From: WYZ-LMO2 sp040514265
GTDB lineage: Archaea; Halobacteriota; Archaeoglobi; Archaeoglobales; Archaeoglobaceae
Length of the DNA stretch: 64,000 nucleotides
Assembly (NCBI GenBank): GCA_040514265.1
Contig: JBEVCD010000017.1
Span: forward strand, 24,106-88,105
Reading direction: 5' to 3'
The notes beneath the pieces are model-generated. The model saw only the letters and a list, made by a program, of their open reading frames with translations. It had not been told where the DNA came from and ran no database searches. Both the position numbers and the translations under genes were made by a program. Each line of letters begins with the position of its first letter. Within the stretch, counting starts at the first letter, position 1. Below, in pieces: positions 7,662 to 15,220 of the stretch.

Positions 7662-8597
7662 GTGAGCGGGCATGGAGAAGAAGGAGAGAAGGGAGATAGA
7701 GGAGGCTTTCAAGAAGGTGAGGATCTTCGTGAGCTAATAAAATTTTTAAAATTCTGGATCGAGCCTCCGACGATACTTTTTCCCATACCCCTAATACCCC
7801 TTTACGTCGTGGCAGCTACCGGAAATACGATAGCCTCGATTCCCGCTATCTTGTACGCGTTCCTCATATCATCGGCTTCCAACCTCTGGAACCACACTAA
7901 CGACGCCGAAGAAGACCTGACTTTCGGCTCCAGAGATTCCAGAATTCTGCTGAAATTCACGAAAATCTGCGTGGTGACATCCATCGCTTTGTATACGCTG
8001 TCCTACGTTACTGTTCTGCTCTTCTCGGTTGACCGGGCAGCCCACATCTTCGCACTCGCACCTGTAGCGCTCACATGGCTCTACTCGGACAGGATGTACC
8101 TCTACAGACTCTTCCGGTTCAGGCTTAAGGAACACTACGTCACGGAGCTGCTAACTTACGTTCTGACGTCTATCTCCGCCTTGGCGGTTCTCTGGAGCTT
8201 CTGTACGGAACTCTCTCCGTCCCTGATAGTACTGTCATTGCCGGTTATACTCCTCTACCTCTCACTCGCTGTCCTGAAGGACTTGAAAGATGTAACCCAA
8301 GATGAGAAGATGGGTTACAGAACCCTGGCAATAGCGCTAGGTCCGGAGAACGTTCTGAAGGTCTCAGCGTCTCTTGCTGCGCTTTACTACTCGTCCCTCA
8401 TCGCGGCGTACCACTTCGGTAAGCTGCCCCCCTTCGGCTTACTCGCACTCCCGGCTTACGCCCTCTTTTTGGCGAGGATGACGAAGAAGAACTGGAAAGT
8501 CTCGGTAGAGGACGTCCCGCTGATGAAACTCTACGTGTACCAGCTTCTGACTTCTTTCGCTTTGACTACAGCTTCAGCGCCGCTGCGTTTCTCGTGA
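7662..8597 (+). CDS. UbiA-family membrane prenyltransferase
   Basis: An integral membrane prenyltransferase of the UbiA superfamily, which joins a prenyl chain to an aromatic or polar acceptor (menaquinone, heme or lipid synthesis). Both Asp-rich motifs are present: NLWNHTNDAEED near residue 75 and DLKDVTQDEKMGYRTL near residue 205, with about eight hydrophobic helices. The acceptor cannot be told from sequence. The annotated N-terminus from GTG 7662 is glycine/glutamate-rich and uses codons rare in this region, while the overlapping frame from ATG 7672 looks coding for 21 codons, so the true start or a frameshift is uncertain. Overlaps the convergent FIST-like gene by 32 bases. Confidence 0.82.
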   Translation: MSGHGEEGEKGDRGGFQEGEDLRELIKFLKFWIEPPTILFPIPLIPLYVVAATGNTIASIPAILYAFLISSASNLWNHTNDAEEDLTFGSRDSRILLKFTKICVVTSIALYTLSYVTVLLFSVDRAAHIFALAPVALTWLYSDRMYLYRLFRFRLKEHYVTELLTYVLTSISALAVLWSFCTELSPSLIVLSLPVILLYLSLAVLKDLKDVTQDEKMGYRTLAIALGPENVLKVSASLAALYYSSLIAAYHFGKLPPFGLLALPAYALFLARMTKKNWKVSVEDVPLMKLYVYQLLTSFALTTASAPLRFS

Positions 8598-9801
8598 GGT
8601 TCGAGAAGATTCCCCTCTCTATCTCTGTGAAGTATCTCCTGGTGGTGCTGAAGGTTAGGGACACGCAGTCGAAAACGGCGAAGGAATCCTCTAAACAGTC
8701 TGCGATCGATGCAACGGCGGACTCGTAGATGAGTAGGAAGTTTACGTCTATGAAGAAAACTTCCGACTCCGAGTTCAGTAGGAAGTCGCAGAGTGTGGAC
8801 AGCAGGTATTTAGTCGTCTCGCTGTAAGCTAAAAACATTCTATTGTAAAAACTGTCCAAGTTGTATAGGGAGGGGTAAAAGTTCGTGTTCGTGTCCATCA
8901 AACCCAGACCGCAGCAACCGTTCGTCTCCCTGCTGAACATCCAGAGAGCTTGCGGTGACGCGCCCAGAAACTCCCCACTTTCAGCCAGTCTCAGGAAGTT
9001 CTGACGGTAGCCAAGCCAATATCTCGCGGGTTTGCCGCTGATCGATCCTATCGCCACCCCCTCGAACTCGACCTCGACCTCTTTCAACAACCCAACTTCG
9101 CTGCGGAGGATTTCGATGTTCTCATCCAGACTTCTGCCCCTCTCCGGGAACGTATCCTCGTACTTCACACTCTTAAAACGGCGGAAACCGATTCTGAGAA
9201 GTCCTCTGCCGATCTCCCTTCCGTTGAGCGCTATCTTCGGCGAGTTGAACGCCACTTCGAGCGGGAAGAGGTTGAGGGCTACAGCGACCTCGCCTCTATC
9301 GCGGAACACTCGCAGGACGTCGTTTATCGGGTAAACGTGCTTCTCCAGCAGGTATCTGGACATACTCCTGAGGGCGAGCTTGTTGCCCCTGACATAGCTG
9401 GAGTAAGATCTCCTGTCTCTGATCATGGCAGTCAGAGTTTCGATCCTGCTGCCGATGTAGAGAGCTGGAAAAACTATTAGGCTGAATTTTCTGGACTTGG
9501 AATCTCTTATAGCCCTCAAAACTTTTTCAGCGCCACCTGAATACTTCTCGACCTCGACCTCCTCGTCGATCAGCCAAAGCAGTCCGCCCCTAGTCCAGAC
9601 ACCTTTCCGTGTTGCAAACCCCTCCACCGGCACGCATACCGTGTCGCAGTTCAGGAGTTTCGAGAAGTCTCTGTGGTGTTTCATGAGTCCTGAGGTGAGG
9701 AAGAAAACGCCCAGATTGTAATCTCGTCTTTCGATCTTTCCTTTCAGATCTTCGATGGCAGCCTTCCTGTCCGGCAAAGCCGTGTAGACGTACTCAGCCA
9801 T
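8566..9801 (-). CDS. Unrecognised protein with FIST-like layout in a KaiC-roadblock operon
   Basis: A 411-residue soluble protein I do not recognise firmly. The N-terminal half (LGVFFLTSGLMKHHRDFSKL, then CDTVCVPVEGFATRKGVWTR and KFSLIVFPALYIG) has the strand, cysteine and glycine layout of FIST sensory domains, which bind small ligands in signalling proteins; this is a weak match. The second half includes NGCCGLGLMDTNTNFYP and the hydrophobic strand EVFFIDVNFLLIYESA. No membrane helix and no catalytic motif are evident. Its start overlaps the roadblock gene by eight bases and a KaiC-like ATPase lies upstream, so the three probably act together. The last 32 bases overlap the convergent UbiA gene. 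Confidence 0.6.
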   Translation of the reverse strand: MAEYVYTALPDRKAAIEDLKGKIERRDYNLGVFFLTSGLMKHHRDFSKLLNCDTVCVPVEGFATRKGVWTRGGLLWLIDEEVEVEKYSGGAEKVLRAIRDSKSRKFSLIVFPALYIGSRIETLTAMIRDRRSYSSYVRGNKLALRSMSRYLLEKHVYPINDVLRVFRDRGEVAVALNLFPLEVAFNSPKIALNGREIGRGLLRIGFRRFKSVKYEDTFPERGRSLDENIEILRSEVGLLKEVEVEFEGVAIGSISGKPARYWLGYRQNFLRLAESGEFLGASPQALWMFSRETNGCCGLGLMDTNTNFYPSLYNLDSFYNRMFLAYSETTKYLLSTLCDFLLNSESEVFFIDVNFLLIYESAVASIADCLEDSFAVFDCVSLTFSTTRRYFTEIERGIFSNLTRNAAALKL

Positions 9802-10138
9802 GCTCCCCGAATCTTCGTCTCACGGTTGAAATGTCTATTCTCAGCTTGTAGAGCGACGCGGTTTCGCTGGCTAGAACTGCAAGGACCAGCGACCTCGAGA
9901 GGGGTTGCAGGAACAACCGGTAGTTCGAGATCTTCACTTCAAGGTCTTCGAAAGTGCTGGACTCTATGTAGTTGAGTAGCAGCTTTACCTGCTCTTCGAG
10001 CCAGTCGAGTATGTTTAGGACACCTCTCCTCTTTATGCCCGCAAATATCGCGACACCGTCAACTCTGTAGATCCCGACGAAAGCTACTCCGTCGTCGAGG
10101 AGGAGAGGTGAGAGGATTTCGCGAAAGGTTTCCCTCAT
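9794..10138 (-). CDS. Roadblock/LC7-like small protein
   Basis: A 114-residue protein with the roadblock/LC7 fold pattern: an N-terminal helix (MRETFREILSPLLL), a hairpin (GVAFVGIYRVDGVAIFAGI), a long central helix and a final strand-helix (SRSLVLAVLASETASLYKLR). Such proteins usually form platforms next to small GTPases or, in archaea, other P-loop NTPases. Its ATG overlaps the stop of the KaiC-like gene (ATGA) and it overlaps the following gene by eight bases, so the trio is translationally coupled. Family assignment comes from the pattern, not from strongly conserved residues. Confidence 0.65.
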   Translation of the reverse strand: MRETFREILSPLLLDDGVAFVGIYRVDGVAIFAGIKRRGVLNILDWLEEQVKLLLNYIESSTFEDLEVKISNYRLFLQPLSRSLVLAVLASETASLYKLRIDISTVRRRFGEHG

Positions 10139-10923
10139 ACGAGTCTCTTCCTGATCTTCTCAAGTTCTTCTCTCTTCAGCATGCCCTCGCGGCAGAGCTT
10201 CTTCAGCTTCTCCTTGCACCTTTCCGGAATCGGAAGGTCGTCAACTTCGGCATCGAAACCCTCGGTTCGCTTTTCTTCGACGACTATTCCGGCACCCTCG
10301 ATTATCGAGAACGGAAAGACTCCGTCGAAGTGCGGAGACATGCGGTGCTTTAATATGCGCAGAGTTCTGCTGTAAACTTCTCCGTAACCGACGTTTTTGA
10401 GGTAGATGACGGAATCCGCAAGGAAGAGAGGGATGTTGACGTTCCCGTCGGCAACTCCGACGAGCGGTTCCTCGATTGTTACAACAGCTGTTCCGCACTC
10501 TCTGAGATTTTTAAAGAACCAGTTTACCTCGTTTCTCACTCTCGAACTCTCCACGTTCGCAACGAGAGGTGTGAAGGAGTCTACAACTATCCTGATATCC
10601 CTGCCGCTTACGAACTTCACGAGATCGCTTCCGACGAACGAGTCCTCAACGTAGAACTTGCCGACCCTCAGCAATCCGTTCTCGATATACTTTTCGAGGT
10701 CCCACCCCAGCGATTTTGCTATTCTCACCAGTTCGTCCTTCTCCAAGTCGAAGGAGGCGTAAACACCATGCTGCCCACTTTCAAGACCTTCCAGCAGGAA
10801 CTGTATCGAGAAAATTGTCTTTCCGCAACCCACGGTTCCGAACACGGCGTTTACGGTATTTTTTACAAAGCCGCCGAAGAGTAATTCGTCGAAACCGAAT
10901 ATCCCGGTCGGAATTCTTTCCAT
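10135..10923 (-). CDS. KaiC-like RecA-superfamily ATPase
   Basis: A 262-residue single-domain KaiC-type ATPase, a signalling or regulatory P-loop protein. The N-terminus RIPTGIFGFDELLFGGF is the classical KaiC start; Walker A is GTVGCGKT (residues 29-36) and Walker B IRIVVDSF near residue 115. Glutamates follow YASFDLEKDEL, where KaiC proteins place the catalytic base. A 35-residue charged C-terminal tail (from PIPERCKEKLKK) is added. It leads a three-gene operon with the roadblock-like and FIST-like genes. The TATA box at 10945-10952 gives a leaderless start at ATG 10923. Confidence 0.87.
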   Translation of the reverse strand: MERIPTGIFGFDELLFGGFVKNTVNAVFGTVGCGKTIFSIQFLLEGLESGQHGVYASFDLEKDELVRIAKSLGWDLEKYIENGLLRVGKFYVEDSFVGSDLVKFVSGRDIRIVVDSFTPLVANVESSRVRNEVNWFFKNLRECGTAVVTIEEPLVGVADGNVNIPLFLADSVIYLKNVGYGEVYSRTLRILKHRMSPHFDGVFPFSIIEGAGIVVEEKRTEGFDAEVDDLPIPERCKEKLKKLCREGMLKREELEKIRKRLV

Positions 10924-10944
10924 GCTCTCAGTCTCATCTAATTA

Positions 10945-10952
10945 TTATAAAA
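10945..10952 (-). promoter_or_regulatory. TATA box of the KaiC-roadblock-FIST-like operon
   Basis: Minus-strand TTTTATAA centred 25 bases from the ATG at 10923, in the 92-base divergent gap shared with the flavoprotein gene. Confidence 0.55.
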
Positions 10953-10989
10953 CATTGTTGGTTCTCAAGCATTCGGTTTTGATCAAAAA

Positions 10990-10997
10990 TTTAAATT
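10990..10997 (+). promoter_or_regulatory. TATA box of the geranylgeranyl-reductase-type gene
   Basis: TTTAAATT preceded by an A-rich BRE-like stretch, centred about 23 bases before the ATG at 11016. Confidence 0.55.
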
Positions 10998-11015
10998 GTT
11001 GGGATAACACCCGGC

Positions 11016-11969
11016 ATGCGTATAGCCGTAGTCGGCGGCAGTATAGCCGGGCTGGAGTGCGGGATAAACTTAGCCGACGAGCACGAAGTCACGATATTCG
11101 AAGAGCACGACGAGATAGGTTACCCTCTGCAGTGCGGGGAGGGCTGGATGAGTGTCATCGAGCCATACGGATTCGTAACGAACGAAATCGACACGCTTCT
11201 GCTGAGAAAGCTCGACGTCCGCCACATGGAGGTCAAGGACGTTGTGCGCTACGACGTCAGGGGTTCGATGCTCGTTATCGATAGACCGAAGATGGAGAAG
11301 TTGATGGCGAGGGAAGCTATCAAAAGGGGCTGCGAGATAGTCGTCGGGAGGAAGGTGAGGATCGGGGAACTCGTCAAAGAATACGACATCGTTATCGACG
11401 CTTCCGGTCACCCGTCGCAGTACGACAGAGAATTCGGGAAAAAGCCCAGAGGTGCCGTGGGTTTGCAGGCGAGGTGCAAACTCGACTGCGAGGAGGCGAT
11501 AATGGACGTCTGCAGCGCGATCGACGGCTATTTCTGGGTATTTCCTAAGGGAGACGGGACGGCTAACGTCGGCGTAGGGTACTGGAAGAAGAAAGCCGGT
11601 TGGTTCAGGCTCAGGGAGCAGCTCGACAGGTACATCGAATTCTTGGGTGGTGAAGCTCTCTGGTACACCGGCGGAACGATAGGGATGGGGTTGAACCGCC
11701 CCTTCGTCAGATTCGTCGGCGAAACACCGGTAGCCATGGTCGGCGATTCGGCTGGGATGGCTGACCCCTACTACGGGGAGGGTATGACAAAAGCCGTGGC
11801 GGCGGCGAGGATCCTGGCTGAGTGCGTGGAGAATTTGGAGGACTACGAACCTAGATTCATGCGGGCGCTCGGCAGAATTTACAGGGAGTCCATGTTTGCA
11901 TACACGCTCCGACGGGCTTCTCTGCTGTTCCCCGTCGTCAAACTTTTCCGCCTTCGAAGCCGATTTTAA
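11016..11969 (+). CDS. Geranylgeranyl-reductase-family FAD oxidoreductase
   Basis: A 317-residue flavoprotein of the GGR family; archaeal members saturate the isoprenoid chains of membrane lipids or quinones. The N-terminal dinucleotide fold is RIAVVGGSIAGLECGINLA, followed by the family Cys motif in DEIGYPLQCGEGW, where a Cys near the isoalloxazine is conserved. The second FAD motif is VAMVGDSAGMADPYYGEGM near residue 240. It is shorter than canonical archaeal GGR (about 390-450 residues), so a different isoprenoid or lipid substrate is possible. The downstream M20 gene starts within a few bases, with its own TATA box over this gene's stop codon. Confidence 0.82.
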   Translation: MRIAVVGGSIAGLECGINLADEHEVTIFEEHDEIGYPLQCGEGWMSVIEPYGFVTNEIDTLLLRKLDVRHMEVKDVVRYDVRGSMLVIDRPKMEKLMAREAIKRGCEIVVGRKVRIGELVKEYDIVIDASGHPSQYDREFGKKPRGAVGLQARCKLDCEEAIMDVCSAIDGYFWVFPKGDGTANVGVGYWKKKAGWFRLREQLDRYIEFLGGEALWYTGGTIGMGLNRPFVRFVGETPVAMVGDSAGMADPYYGEGMTKAVAAARILAECVENLEDYEPRFMRALGRIYRESMFAYTLRRASLLFPVVKLFRLRSRF

Positions 11970-11971
11970 GC
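11964..11971 (+). promoter_or_regulatory. TATA-like box overlapping the flavoprotein stop
   Basis: TTTTAAGC lies across the stop codon of the upstream gene, about 23 bases before ATG 11990. It argues for that ATG rather than the TTG at 11972. Confidence 0.4.
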
Positions 11972-11989
11972 TTGCAAGAGACAAGCGCT

Positions 11990-13102
11990 ATGGACGTCGT
12001 GGAGTTACTGAAGAAACTCGTTAAAATCGACACGCGCAATCCGCCGGGTTACACCGGTGAAGCCGTCGAATTCCTTCAGAACTTCTTCAGCTCCTACGAA
12101 TGCAGAGTCTACGAGAAGAACGGAAAGCTCAGCATAGTTGTCGAGGTCAGCAAGGGGAAGCCCACGCTCATGCTGACCTCGCACCTGGACACCGTCCCCG
12201 CCAGCGACGCTCTGCTGAATCCGGTGATCGTGGACGGAAAACTCTACGGAAGGGGGAGCTGCGACGCGAAAGCCAGTGTCGCAGCCATGAGTGTTGCGGC
12301 GATCGAAGCTGACGTAGAATGCGGCTTAAAGCTCACCTTCACAGCCGACGAGGAAGTAGGAGGAGCCCACGGACTCGGATACGTTTTCGAGCGCGAGGGA
12401 GCCGATGCTGTGATCGTCGGAGAACCTACAGGGCTCGACGCAGTAGGCGTGCTGCAGGCAGCAGTCGTTGCTGTTGACCTGGAGTTTGAGGGTGAGAGCG
12501 GGCACACGGCTATGAAGGACGCGAGTCTCGGGGCTATTTACAGAGCGGCTGTTTACATCTTGGATGCCGTAAAGCGCTTCAGAGAGATGAGCGGGGACTA
12601 CGGAAGCTACGCTGAAGAGCTCAGAAAGCTCGGCTTTGAGTTCACGCTGAAGAGCTGGCAAGCAGTCTTTAATCCGGCGATGATAAGCGGTGGAGTTAAA
12701 AGGAACGTCGTAGCACCTTCGTGCGTCGTAAAAGCGGATGTCCGCTTCGCGCCCTGGATTCCGATCTCTGAAGTCAGAGAGGCTCTGAACTGCGGTTGCA
12801 GGGTGAAAGTTGAGGGCTTCCTGCAACCTTACGGCTTCGGTTTTGACTCCGTAAAAAAGGAGGACGACGTGAAGCTGCTCAGAATACTCGGAAAGGTCGC
12901 GGGAAGATACGGGAAACCCAAAGCCGTTTTCAGCCTGGGAGTCGGTGATACGAGACACGTCAGAAAGCACGGGGTGCCGGCTTTCTACTACGGTCCCTCA
13001 GGCGGAGACATTCACGGGGAGAACGAATTCGTCTACCTGCACGAGCTCAGAGAGTTCGTCGAAGCCTACAAAAAGATTGTTGAGCTCTTCAAAACGTTCT
13101 GA
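11990..13102 (+). CDS. M20-family deacylase (ArgE/DapE-like)
   Basis: A 370-residue zinc hydrolase of the ArgE/DapE/ACY1 group. Metal-site motifs are in order: SHLDTVPA (His), YGRGSCDAKAS (Asp), FTADEEVGGAHG (Glu pair), VIVGEPTG (Glu), and a C-terminal GGDIHGENEFV (His). The full dimerisation lid (AVVAVDLEFEGESGHTAMKD) is present, so it is closer to DapE/ArgE than the shorter M20 gene near 3.5 kb. I start at ATG 11990 because of the TATA-like box over the preceding stop; TTG 11972 is the alternative. It overlaps the convergent metK by 14 bases. The substrate is unknown. Confidence 0.85.
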   Translation: MDVVELLKKLVKIDTRNPPGYTGEAVEFLQNFFSSYECRVYEKNGKLSIVVEVSKGKPTLMLTSHLDTVPASDALLNPVIVDGKLYGRGSCDAKASVAAMSVAAIEADVECGLKLTFTADEEVGGAHGLGYVFEREGADAVIVGEPTGLDAVGVLQAAVVAVDLEFEGESGHTAMKDASLGAIYRAAVYILDAVKRFREMSGDYGSYAEELRKLGFEFTLKSWQAVFNPAMISGGVKRNVVAPSCVVKADVRFAPWIPISEVREALNCGCRVKVEGFLQPYGFGFDSVKKEDDVKLLRILGKVAGRYGKPKAVFSLGVGDTRHVRKHGVPAFYYGPSGGDIHGENEFVYLHELREFVEAYKKIVELFKTF

Positions 13103-14288
13103 TTTTGTCTTCGAGTATCATCTCAGTGATTTTTGTTACCTCCGCTATCATTTCCTCTGCTATCTTCGCCGCCCTGGCGGCGATCGCGTCGAAATCCGCT
13201 CCGCTCTTCGGCAGTATCTGGATGTCGAGTATCCTCGGCTCGTTTATCGGTCTTCCTATCTGGCTGAGAATCTTGACGTAGACTTCCCTTATACCCTCGA
13301 TTTCCTCGTAACACTTCTGCGCGATCATGTTCGCCATTACGTTGTACAGCTTCCCGACGTGATTGACAGGGTTCTTACCGCTGCTCGCCTCTATGCTCAT
13401 CGGTCTGCTCGGCGTTATCAGTCCGTTGACCCTGTTTCCCCTCCCCACACTGCCGTCGTCTCCGTTCTCAGCCGAAGTTCCGGTGACAGTTATGTAGACG
13501 CAGTTCGTCTCGTAGTCGTCGGCTGTGTTCACGTTGACCTCTACCTCTCGCTGAGTGTATTCGGAGGCGATATCGCGAACGAAGGATGCGAGTTCGGACT
13601 TCACGGAGTCGTACTCTCTGATGTTCGCGACGTGTCTGTCGACGAGAGCTGCCGCGATCGTGAGCGTTATCTTATCTCCCTCCCGGAGCCCCATGACCTT
13701 TACGTCCTCCCCCACAGCCTTTTCCGACTTCCTGAATTCCTCGTATATCCTCCTCTCGACGTTGTACACGAGCCTCTCGGTTTCCGACAGGGGGGCGAAT
13801 CCTATCCCGAAAGACGTGTCGTTTGCGAGCGGAGCCTCGCCCCTTCTGCGTCTGAACACGTCTTGGAGGTCTGTGCTGCCTTCTCCTATCCTGACGTCGA
13901 ATATCATGTCGGTTTCGGGGTTCAGATACCTCATGGATCTCCTGATGTAATCCTTCGCAGCCCTGAGGGCTATCCGATCGGTCGGAATGTACTCTCCCTC
14001 GTAGAACTTCGTAGCCCTGCCGACGAGGAGAACGTATATCGGCTGGATTAGCTCCCCGCCTCCGAACTTCGGATTCGACTTTCCGGCGACTATCTGCGTT
14101 TCGTCGGTGTTGTGGTGTAGGATCACTCCGAACCTCTTGATGTACTCTCTGCTCAATGCTCTGCTCATGGCCTCTGCGATGCCGTCGGCGAGGCTGTCGG
14201 GGTGACCTATGCCCTTTCTCTCTACGATCTCGATCTTCCTTTCTTCAATCGGCGTGTGAGTGAGCTTTTCGACGCTTATGTTCGGCAT
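13089..14288 (-). CDS. metK: S-adenosylmethionine synthetase, archaeal type
   Basis: Makes S-adenosylmethionine from methionine and ATP. This is the archaeal MAT family, strongly diverged from bacterial MetK, with 399 residues as expected. Diagnostic stretches are ERKGIGHPDSLADGIAEAMS near residue 25, GVILHHNTDETQIVAG, the nucleotide-binding GTSAENGDDGSVGRGNR and the SIEASSGKNPVNHVGK loop. The frame extends upstream, but ATG 14288 (MPNISVEKLTHTP) is 26 bases from a TATA box at 14311-14317 and matches the usual N-terminus. Monocistronic, convergent with the M20 gene. Confidence 0.96.
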   Translation of the reverse strand: MPNISVEKLTHTPIEERKIEIVERKGIGHPDSLADGIAEAMSRALSREYIKRFGVILHHNTDETQIVAGKSNPKFGGGELIQPIYVLLVGRATKFYEGEYIPTDRIALRAAKDYIRRSMRYLNPETDMIFDVRIGEGSTDLQDVFRRRRGEAPLANDTSFGIGFAPLSETERLVYNVERRIYEEFRKSEKAVGEDVKVMGLREGDKITLTIAAALVDRHVANIREYDSVKSELASFVRDIASEYTQREVEVNVNTADDYETNCVYITVTGTSAENGDDGSVGRGNRVNGLITPSRPMSIEASSGKNPVNHVGKLYNVMANMIAQKCYEEIEGIREVYVKILSQIGRPINEPRILDIQILPKSGADFDAIAARAAKIAEEMIAEVTKITEMILEDKIRTF

Positions 14289-14310
14289 AAATCTTTTGAT
14301 CATCCGGGGA

Positions 14311-14317
14311 ATATAAA
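14311..14317 (-). promoter_or_regulatory. TATA box of metK
   Basis: Minus-strand TTTATAT centred 26 bases from ATG 14288; it decides the metK start. Confidence 0.6.
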
Positions 14318-14385
14318 GGTTGAGCGTAACCCGCGTTTTCCCACTTTTACGCAAACTTTAATTGAGAATCAGGTTAAATTTATGC

Positions 14386-14595
14386 ATGGGACTCGAAGAG
14401 GAGGTAGTGCTGCTCATTAAGAGAGCACTCAGCGAACGAATAGCCGCAGACGGTGTCCGGTTTTTGGACGTTCACAGAGCGAACGAGTTCGCCGTCGAGA
14501 TGGGTATCGACGCCAGCTGCGTGAAGCCCGTGATCGAAACGATAAACAGCGTTCTCGAAGCGAAGTGGAAGTCGAGAGACTCGAACATTCTGTGA
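14386..14595 (+). CDS. Small conserved-looking protein of unknown function
   Basis: A 69-residue, mostly helical acidic/basic protein (begins GLEEEVVLLIKRALSERIAA) that I do not recognise. It has two Cys-free amphipathic helices, then VHRANEFAVEMGIDASCVKP, which looks like a small helix-turn-helix or HhH-like unit. Coding potential is supported by codon use like its neighbours and by a TATA-like CTTTAATT (14356-14363) 26 bases before ATG 14386. It lies between metK and the phosphoribosyltransferase, which has its own promoter. Confidence 0.6.
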   Translation: MGLEEEVVLLIKRALSERIAADGVRFLDVHRANEFAVEMGIDASCVKPVIETINSVLEAKWKSRDSNIL

Positions 14596-14606
14596 AACGA
14601 AAGAGA

Positions 14607-14614
14607 TTTTAAAT
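14607..14614 (+). promoter_or_regulatory. TATA box of the phosphoribosyltransferase gene
   Basis: TTTTAAAT centred 25 bases before ATG 14636; supports that ATG over the in-frame TTG at 14615. Confidence 0.6.
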
Positions 14615-14635
14615 TTGGAACAATTCGCAACGTCG

Positions 14636-15220
14636 ATGACTCTCAAGTGTCTGCTTTACACCTGGGAGGACATCGTAAAGCTCTGCGAGGAGCTGGCTAG
14701 GAAGATAAAGGAGAGCGGCTACAGGCCAGACGTAATAGTGGCGGTCGCGAGAGGTGGGTGGGTTCCGGCGAGGATCCTCTGCGACCATCTCGACGTCAGA
14801 GAGCTTTACAGCGTGAAGACTGAGCACTGGGGCGTAGTCGCGACGCCTACGGGTGAGGCAAAAATAACCCAGCCCCTCAACGTGAGTCTGAAAGGGAAGA
14901 GAGTTCTGATCGTCGACGACGTAGCCGACACGGGAGACACGATAAAGGTCGTAGCCGAGCACGTAAAAAGCCTCTCACCAGCCGAAGTGAAGATAGCTGT
15001 GATAGATTACAAGAAAACGTCGAAGTTTGAACCACACTACTACGCTGCCCTGATGGAGGAGTGGAGGTGGATAGTTTACCCGTGGAGCATAAGGGAAGAT
15101 CTGAAGGATCTCCTCAAGAGGAGAGAGGTCAAAAACGTTGAAGAGGCTCTGGATTATCTCAGAAGTCTCGACCTCGAAGTCGACAGGAAGCTGGTGGAGG
15201 ATGTCATCACGGATTGCTGA
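14636..15220 (+). CDS. Purine phosphoribosyltransferase (xanthine/hypoxanthine type)
   Basis: A 194-residue type-I phosphoribosyltransferase that couples a purine base to PRPP. The PRPP loop is KRVLIVDDVADTGDTIKVV near residue 95. The N-terminal DVIVAVARGGWVPARILCDHL is typical of XPRT/Gpt-like archaeal enzymes, and the C-terminal EEWRWIVYPWSIRED carries the aromatic residues that stack on the base. The substrate could be xanthine, guanine or hypoxanthine. Its end overlaps the adenine deaminase start by 20 bases, which fits a salvage operon turning adenine to hypoxanthine and on to IMP. Confidence 0.86.
   Translation: MTLKCLLYTWEDIVKLCEELARKIKESGYRPDVIVAVARGGWVPARILCDHLDVRELYSVKTEHWGVVATPTGEAKITQPLNVSLKGKRVLIVDDVADTGDTIKVVAEHVKSLSPAEVKIAVIDYKKTSKFEPHYYAALMEEWRWIVYPWSIREDLKDLLKRREVKNVEEALDYLRSLDLEVDRKLVEDVITDC

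Noticed and set aside
12945..14051. Open frame antisense to metK
   Set aside because: The metK product is unmistakable and this frame has shadow composition and no start signals.
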